A stretch of 64,000 nucleotides of DNA from Phycisphaerales bacterium Planc_01 (GTDB lineage Bacteria > Planctomycetota > Phycisphaerae > Sedimentisphaerales > Anaerobacaceae). Each line of letters starts with the position of its first letter. Position 1 is the first letter of the stretch. Of the stretch, positions 59,506 through 64,000 are shown one piece after another. The stretch lies in NCBI GenBank assembly GCA_001603075.1, contig LVBB01000075.1, positions 62,657 through 126,656 on the forward strand, in the 5' to 3' direction. Both the position numbers and the translations under genes were made by a program. The notes beneath the pieces were generated by a model. That model had not been told where the DNA came from. It made no database searches and was given only the letters and a program-made list of their open reading frames with translations.

Positions 59506-61539
59506 ATGCCAAGAATCCGGAATCGAAGACAATGGGTCCTGCGGCGTCTGAGACTGACGCCCGCCACCGAGATGCTTCTGCTGGCCGTTGTGGTGGGCAT
59601 CCTCGGCGGGTTTGGGGCGCTGTTTTTCAAGAAGCTGATCCTTCTCTTTCAGTCTCTGTTTTGGGCGACGACCGACATGTCGGCCGACTCGCTGGGGGCC
59701 ATGGTCTGGTATCGCAGGCTGTTGCTGCCGGCCGTCGGCGGCGCGATCGTCGGTCCGCTGGTCTATTTCCTGGCCCGCGAGGCGCGCGGGGACGGCGTCG
59801 CCGAGGTGATGGCCGCCGTCATCACGCGCAACAGTGTGATCCGACCGATTGTGGTGATCGTCAAGTCGCTCGCCTCGGCGATCAGCATCGCCAGCGGCGG
59901 GTCGGTCGGGCGGGAAGGCCCGATCGTACAAATCGGAGCGGCCATCGCCTCGACCGTCGGCCAGGTGCTTCGCCTGTCTCCTATCCAGCTCAAGACCCTC
60001 GTCGGCTGCGGCGTCTCCGCCGGCATCGGGGCCACCTTCAACGCCCCCATGGCGGGGACCCTCTTCGCGCTGGAACTGATCGTCGCGGATTTCGGTCTCA
60101 CCGCGTTCACTCCGATCCTGGTGTCGGCTGTGGCAGCGACGGCCGTGTCCCGCCAGTTCAACGGGGCGATTCTGGGAACGATCTTGCCGACCTTCCAGAT
60201 GGTCTCGCTCTGGGAATTTGCGATGTATCTGGTTCTCGGCGTTCTTGCGGGGCTCGTCGGCTTCCTCTTCTCGCGCAGCATCTACGTGGCCAACGATCTG
60301 TTCGAACGCACGAAAATCGCCGCGTGGATTCGCCCTGCGTTCGGGGGGCTCCTCGTTGGAGGAGCCGCCATCTTCTATCCGCACATCATGGGCGTCGGCT
60401 ACGAAGGGATCCGTGCGCTCTTCGAGGGCCGCCTGGCCTTCGACGTGATGCTCATCCTCGTTGGGCTCAAGATTGTCGCCACCGCCGTCAGCATCGGCTC
60501 GGGCGGTTCCGGCGGCGTGTTCGCGCCGTCGCTGTTTATCGGTGTGATGCTGGGCGGTTCGTTCGGCCACCTTGTCCACCTGCTTTTTCCCACCATTACC
60601 GCGCCGCCCATCGCCTATGCCTTGGTCGGAATGGGCGCGGTCAACGGCGCCTGTACGCTCGCGCCGCTGTCGGCGATCGTCATTCTGGTCGAACTGACCG
60701 ACGCCTACAGCATCCTGCTGCCGCTGATGTTCACCGTGGTCATGGCGACGTTCGTCTCGCGCAAGCTCAGCGCCGAGTCTATCTACACCGAGAAGCTGCG
60801 GCGAGTGGGCATTCAGGCCCATCACGGCGAAGACCTCAACATCCTGCGAGCGATTGTGGTCGAGGACGTCCTGCGTCACGATGAGGCGTCGATCTCGGAG
60901 ACGGCGTCGCTCGACGCGCTGATCCGCCTGTCGCTGGAGGTACGCGGCAACGCGATCTTCACGGTGGACGATCAGGGCCGTCTGACGGGGGTGGTCTGCG
61001 TTCAGGACCTCAAGTACGTTCTCGGCGACCCGGAGGAGCTTCGCTACGCCTACGACATCATGGATTTCAAGCAGCCGGTTGTCCCCGTCCGCCGGACGCA
61101 GTTCCTTGACGCGGTGGTGGACCGCTTCGCCGAGACGGAACTCGATTGCCTGCCCGTGGTCGACGACGCCGATCATCTGGTCGGCTCGGTGGTCCTGACC
61201 GACGTGATGCGCCGCTACAACCAGGAGGTGGCCAGCCGGGGCATCGCCCTGGAGTTGGGCGCCCGCATCGCGGCCCACGACACGTCTCAGACGCTTCATC
61301 TCGGCGGCGATGCGATCGTCACCGAGATCGACGTCCCCCGGTGGATGGCCGGCCGCAGGCTCGGCGAGCTGCAACTGTGGTCGCGATACCGCGTCGCCAT
61401 CTTCCTCGTCTGCGAGCATCGCGACGGCCGCCCGAACCGTTTCGTCACGCCCAACGGCGAGTACCGCCTCCGCGCCGGCGACACGATCCTCGTCAGCGGC
61501 GCCCACGCCGACGTCAAATCGCTCAGCGAGAACCGTTGA
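59506..61539 (+). CDS. ClC-family chloride channel/antiporter with CBS and RCK-C domains
   Basis: A 677-residue membrane protein. About residues 20-430 are the ClC pore: SGGSVGREGP with the gating Glu E137, SGGVFAPSLFIG and a C-terminal pore helix block near 390. About 445-580 are two CBS domains (EDVLRHDEASISETASLD, DCLPVVDDADHLVGSVVLTD). The last 90 residues are a TrkA-C-like domain (VTEIDVPRWMAGRRLGELQL, RLRAGDTILVSGAHADV). It moves chloride, probably in exchange for protons, with ligand gating by the cytoplasmic domains. The ATG at 59506 lacks a strong ribosome site. Confidence 0.93.
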   Translation: MPRIRNRRQWVLRRLRLTPATEMLLLAVVVGILGGFGALFFKKLILLFQSLFWATTDMSADSLGAMVWYRRLLLPAVGGAIVGPLVYFLAREARGDGVAEVMAAVITRNSVIRPIVVIVKSLASAISIASGGSVGREGPIVQIGAAIASTVGQVLRLSPIQLKTLVGCGVSAGIGATFNAPMAGTLFALELIVADFGLTAFTPILVSAVAATAVSRQFNGAILGTILPTFQMVSLWEFAMYLVLGVLAGLVGFLFSRSIYVANDLFERTKIAAWIRPAFGGLLVGGAAIFYPHIMGVGYEGIRALFEGRLAFDVMLILVGLKIVATAVSIGSGGSGGVFAPSLFIGVMLGGSFGHLVHLLFPTITAPPIAYALVGMGAVNGACTLAPLSAIVILVELTDAYSILLPLMFTVVMATFVSRKLSAESIYTEKLRRVGIQAHHGEDLNILRAIVVEDVLRHDEASISETASLDALIRLSLEVRGNAIFTVDDQGRLTGVVCVQDLKYVLGDPEELRYAYDIMDFKQPVVPVRRTQFLDAVVDRFAETELDCLPVVDDADHLVGSVVLTDVMRRYNQEVASRGIALELGARIAAHDTSQTLHLGGDAIVTEIDVPRWMAGRRLGELQLWSRYRVAIFLVCEHRDGRPNRFVTPNGEYRLRAGDTILVSGAHADVKSLSENR

Positions 61540-61652
61540 TTCTCGGGCCAGTCAGGGACGGACGTGCCCAAGCCCGGTGTCTCCGTGTGCCCTGCAAGAT
61601 TATCCGAGTCGCGTGATCTGCGCCGACGATCCAGGTATCTCGGGACAGCCCC

Positions 61653-61681
61653 TTGACGACGATGTCATCATCTGCTACAAG
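61653..61681 (+). promoter_or_regulatory. Candidate promoter for the 61741 gene
   Basis: TTGACG (61653-61658), a 17-base spacer and TACAAG (61676-61681), the same -10 as at 47666. About 55 bases before the ATG at 61741. Confidence 0.55.
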
Positions 61682-61740
61682 TGATTGGCGACGAGGCAAT
61701 GACAGTGCGACCATTGGGCAGATTTGCGGAGAAGCGGATC

Positions 61741-62889
61741 ATGAGCGAGTTCAATTCGCAGCGGCCGGCTCAGCGAGCCGGCATCGAGAAGGGCTGCGGC
61801 GGGGTCAGACTCAGTGCCATGGCTGGGGCAGCCGCAGGATTGGCGCTGTTGGGCGTCTTGCTGCTTCCAGGGTATCTCTGGACGTTTAAGAAGGGTGGGC
61901 CGCCGTCGCTTTTCACACCCTATTCTTACGGGTGGATTCTCTTGAGCGTCTCTCTTCTCTCGGCGATCCTCGGTCTGATCAGTGCCGCTCGAATTGCCAT
62001 GAGCGGTGGACGATTGACCGGGCGAGCCTTCGCCTGGATTGGTGTTGGCGCGCCGGCAGTCCAGGCCCTTCTCTTTCTGGTTCTGGTACTTCCGGCTGTC
62101 CCGCGAAGTCGCGCCTTTCGCATGACGTGTGGGACGAATCTGGCAGGCATCGGCAAGGCGATGTTAATCTACGCCAATGACTACGAGGATCAACTCCCTC
62201 AGGCGGGTGGACGTCACAGCGCGTGGGCGGCGCGAATTCCCGACTGGAAAGCCCCGAATCGCTATGCGGCCTACGGTCTTGATCCATCCGGGACCGGGGG
62301 CCAGGCGAGTATCAGCGCGAGTCTGTATCTCCTGGTCAAGTATGCGGAGGCGCTGCCGCCATCGTTCGTGTGCACGGGAGAAGTGAAGGTCACGCGATTT
62401 GAATTGGCCGTATTGCGTGGTCTGCCGCAGGACTTCGCCCTCATCGACGCGTGGGACTTTGGGCCCGATCCCCTCAGACATGTCAGCTATGCCTATCAGC
62501 AGGTCTATGGTTCGCACAGGCTGACCACGGACGGTAATCCTGGCATGGCGATCGCGGCGGAGCGGAATCCGTGGATGGATTCGCCGTTCGGCAAGGGCGG
62601 GAACTTCGCTTTGTTCTCGCCCGATATCGCTCCGTTTGGCGGGACGATGCAGGCGGCGCTGCAAGGCAATGCCCGTGCCCATCGTGGAGACGGCCAGAAC
62701 GTCCTGTTTCTCGACAGTCACGTCGAATTCGCCAGGCGAGCTTTCTATGCTGTGGACGACGACAACATCTACACGGCCTGGGACGGGGCCGACAAGGTCC
62801 GAGGTCTGCCTGCGCAGTTCGGCAGCGTTCCCGCCGGGCCGACCGATTCACTGCTCGTCAACGATCCGGTTGTTCCGAAGAACCCTTGA
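61741..62889 (+). CDS. Membrane protein with planctomycete FLDSHVE C-terminal domain
   Basis: A 382-residue protein. Residues about 25-125 hold three transmembrane helices (MAGAAAGLALLGVLLLPGYL, WILLSVSLLSAILGLISAA, VQALLFLVLVLPAV). The rest is a soluble domain of the DUF1559/pseudopilin-related type seen in planctomycetes: CGTNLAGIGKAMLIYANDYED and HRGDGQNVLFLDSHVEFARR. Unlike true pseudopilins it has no N-terminal prepilin-like segment but a three-helix membrane part. GGAGAAG just upstream supports the ATG at 61741; ATGs at 61681 and 61699 would overlap the promoter candidate. Confidence 0.75.
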   Translation: MSEFNSQRPAQRAGIEKGCGGVRLSAMAGAAAGLALLGVLLLPGYLWTFKKGGPPSLFTPYSYGWILLSVSLLSAILGLISAARIAMSGGRLTGRAFAWIGVGAPAVQALLFLVLVLPAVPRSRAFRMTCGTNLAGIGKAMLIYANDYEDQLPQAGGRHSAWAARIPDWKAPNRYAAYGLDPSGTGGQASISASLYLLVKYAEALPPSFVCTGEVKVTRFELAVLRGLPQDFALIDAWDFGPDPLRHVSYAYQQVYGSHRLTTDGNPGMAIAAERNPWMDSPFGKGGNFALFSPDIAPFGGTMQAALQGNARAHRGDGQNVLFLDSHVEFARRAFYAVDDDNIYTAWDGADKVRGLPAQFGSVPAGPTDSLLVNDPVVPKNP

Positions 62890-62895
62890 CCTGGC

Positions 62896-63867
62896 TCAGA
62901 CGTCCCAGTTGAGGGTCTCGTCGTTCTTGTAGAAGAAGCGGCCCAATTGGTGGGCGAGCACCAGCCAGACGTAGTAGGCCGCCAGCATCAGCAGGTGGCC
63001 TGCGATCCAGGATGTGAGGATGCCGTAAATCGCCGCCGGAATCAGCGCGCACAGCAGGTAGCAGAAGGGCACTCGGATCATGTACTGAGGCAGCGTCTTG
63101 AGGGCCGAGCCGACTAGGCGGATCGGGTTGAGGCCGCGCACGTCTTCGTACATCGCCACGCCCAGCAGGGCCATCGGCAGCAGGAAGCCGCCCGCGCCGC
63201 ACAGGCCCCAGAAGACCGCATCGGCTCGCCGGGTCTGGTTGTAGTAGATGATCGCCGGACCGCCCGTCGCCACCACAGCGGCGGCCAGAAGCAGGCCATT
63301 GCCGACGATCTCGAAGACGCCGGGCGTCATGTAGATCGTGTCGGCCGCCCGAATCTGGCCTCGCGCGCTGTCGCGAATGCACTCGCAGACGTACCAGTTC
63401 ATGTACAGCAGGAACACCCCCATCGACCCCCAGAACAACACCAGCAGCAGCACCCAGAACACGATCGCCGGCCTGAACGCCAGGGTCAGGATGCCGAGGA
63501 ACTTCGTGACTGCCTGCAGCACCAGGGGCACGCCCACGCAGACCGAAAGTGTCATCAGGCCCGCCCGATTGAGCGGATAGAGGAAGATGTCGATGAACCA
63601 GGGCAGCTTTCGTTCGGGGACCTCTTCGGGTTTGGCCAGACGCCCCCCGAACGCGCTGCTGAGCTGAGAATAGGCGGCGTCGCTTGGGTCGGCTTCCATC
63701 GCCGGCGCGGGGGCCACCGGGCCCGTCAGGTCGAGCAGATCGGCATTGTGCGCCGAGATCTTCGGGATAGTCACCACACCCTTGCACTGCGGGCATCGGG
63801 CCTCTCGGCCCGCCTGGGCATCGTCGGCCGTCAGCTTGCGGCCGCAGGTTGTACAGCGAAACTGCAT
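62896..63867 (-). CDS. Zinc-ribbon multi-pass membrane protein
   Basis: A 323-residue protein. The first 35 residues are a zinc ribbon with two Cys pairs (CTTCG and CPQCK, MQFRCTTCGRK start). A linker of about 60 residues follows, then five or six hydrophobic helices (for example MTLSVCVGVPLVLQAVTKFL, VFWVLLLVLFWGSMGVFLLY, LLLAAAVVATGGPAIIYY, YLLCALIPAAIYGIL). Similar ribbon-membrane proteins are common in planctomycetes with no known function. It converges with the 61741 gene, only six bases away. Confidence 0.7.
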   Translation of the reverse strand: MQFRCTTCGRKLTADDAQAGREARCPQCKGVVTIPKISAHNADLLDLTGPVAPAPAMEADPSDAAYSQLSSAFGGRLAKPEEVPERKLPWFIDIFLYPLNRAGLMTLSVCVGVPLVLQAVTKFLGILTLAFRPAIVFWVLLLVLFWGSMGVFLLYMNWYVCECIRDSARGQIRAADTIYMTPGVFEIVGNGLLLAAAVVATGGPAIIYYNQTRRADAVFWGLCGAGGFLLPMALLGVAMYEDVRGLNPIRLVGSALKTLPQYMIRVPFCYLLCALIPAAIYGILTSWIAGHLLMLAAYYVWLVLAHQLGRFFYKNDETLNWDV

Positions 63868-64000
63868 TCGGTGCCGATGGACTCCCGTTTCAGGCCCGAC
63901 GCGGACATGCCACTCCCATTAAAGACGCTCGGGCCGCTCGGATGTTAACCCCAATCCCACGGATTTCGGGACGGTTGTCCCTGGGACGCCGAAGTGATAC
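63868..64000. other. Right-edge intergenic region
   Basis: The 133 bases upstream of the zinc-ribbon gene to the window end hold no recognisable gene. A TTTAAT on the minus strand (63918-63923) could be a -10 but no -35 is seen. Confidence 0.5.

Noticed and set aside
59437-61506. 689-codon open frame on the minus strand over the ClC gene
   Set aside because: Shadow of the ClC gene; very Asp/Arg/Gln-rich and without motif.

Overview
The window reads as chromosomal DNA of a high-GC planctomycete, most likely a Phycisphaerae/Sedimentisphaerales-type bacterium. This is inference from gene content: many Tat-exported Gfo/Idh/MocA oxidoreductases, DUF1080 proteins, a formylglycine sulfatase, proteins with the planctomycete-style C-terminal FLDGHVE/FLDSHVE block, and numerous secreted glycan-degrading enzymes with no SusC/SusD pair. 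No rRNA, tRNA, CRISPR array, transposase or phage gene was seen.

Layout. 1-536: the end of an HNH/AP2 endonuclease-like gene. 647-3495: divergent aroB and a fused aroD-aroE (shikimate pathway). 3492-5375: a small foreign-looking patch with a PIN-like gene and two MNT nucleotidyltransferase (antitoxin) genes whose HEPN toxin partners are both broken. 5648-9263: two secreted proteins of unknown role. 9352-11645 (minus): GH57, DUF296 and ABM-type genes. 11832-14077: creatininase-like and Gfo/Idh genes. 14103-16421 (minus): GDPD lipoprotein, GH16 and Nudix-like genes. 16904-21135: RND efflux adaptor and pump. 21361-31781: a pectin-side-chain degradation locus (GH95, GH43, a PL11-PL10 fusion, then a TIM-barrel isomerase and GH51 on the other strand). 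32157-40809: ferritin-like protein, serine hydrolase, several proteins of unknown function, acylphosphatase and a polytopic membrane protein. 40960-43723: SpoIIE-type phosphatase, cmk, plsC. 43788-47468 (minus): sulfatase, an EIIA/PII-like fusion and a cation/proton antiporter. 47711-50762: NTF2-like, GH20 and glutamine cyclotransferase. 51017-55212: two Gfo/Idh genes flanked by DUF1080 genes. 55339-62889: ispH, rpsA, PIN-TRAM membrane protein, ClC channel and a membrane protein with a planctomycete C-terminal block. 62896-63867 (minus): zinc-ribbon membrane protein.

How the genes work together. The locus at 21361-31781 looks like an exported toolkit for pectin: PL11 and PL10 cut rhamnogalacturonan-I and homogalacturonan backbones, GH43 and GH51 remove arabinan, and GH95 removes fucose or related sugars. 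The 51017-55212 cluster pairs sugar oxidoreductases with DUF1080 proteins, which fits a 3-keto-sugar route. cmk-plsC and ispH-rpsA, which are contiguous in many bacteria, lie about 11.6 kb apart here, with accessory genes between them.

The items most worth a second look are the double loss of HEPN toxins beside intact MNT genes, the PL11-PL10 fusion, the antiporter with its EIIA/PII-like partner, the Gfo/Idh-DUF1080 cluster, and two families of intergenic palindromic repeats.
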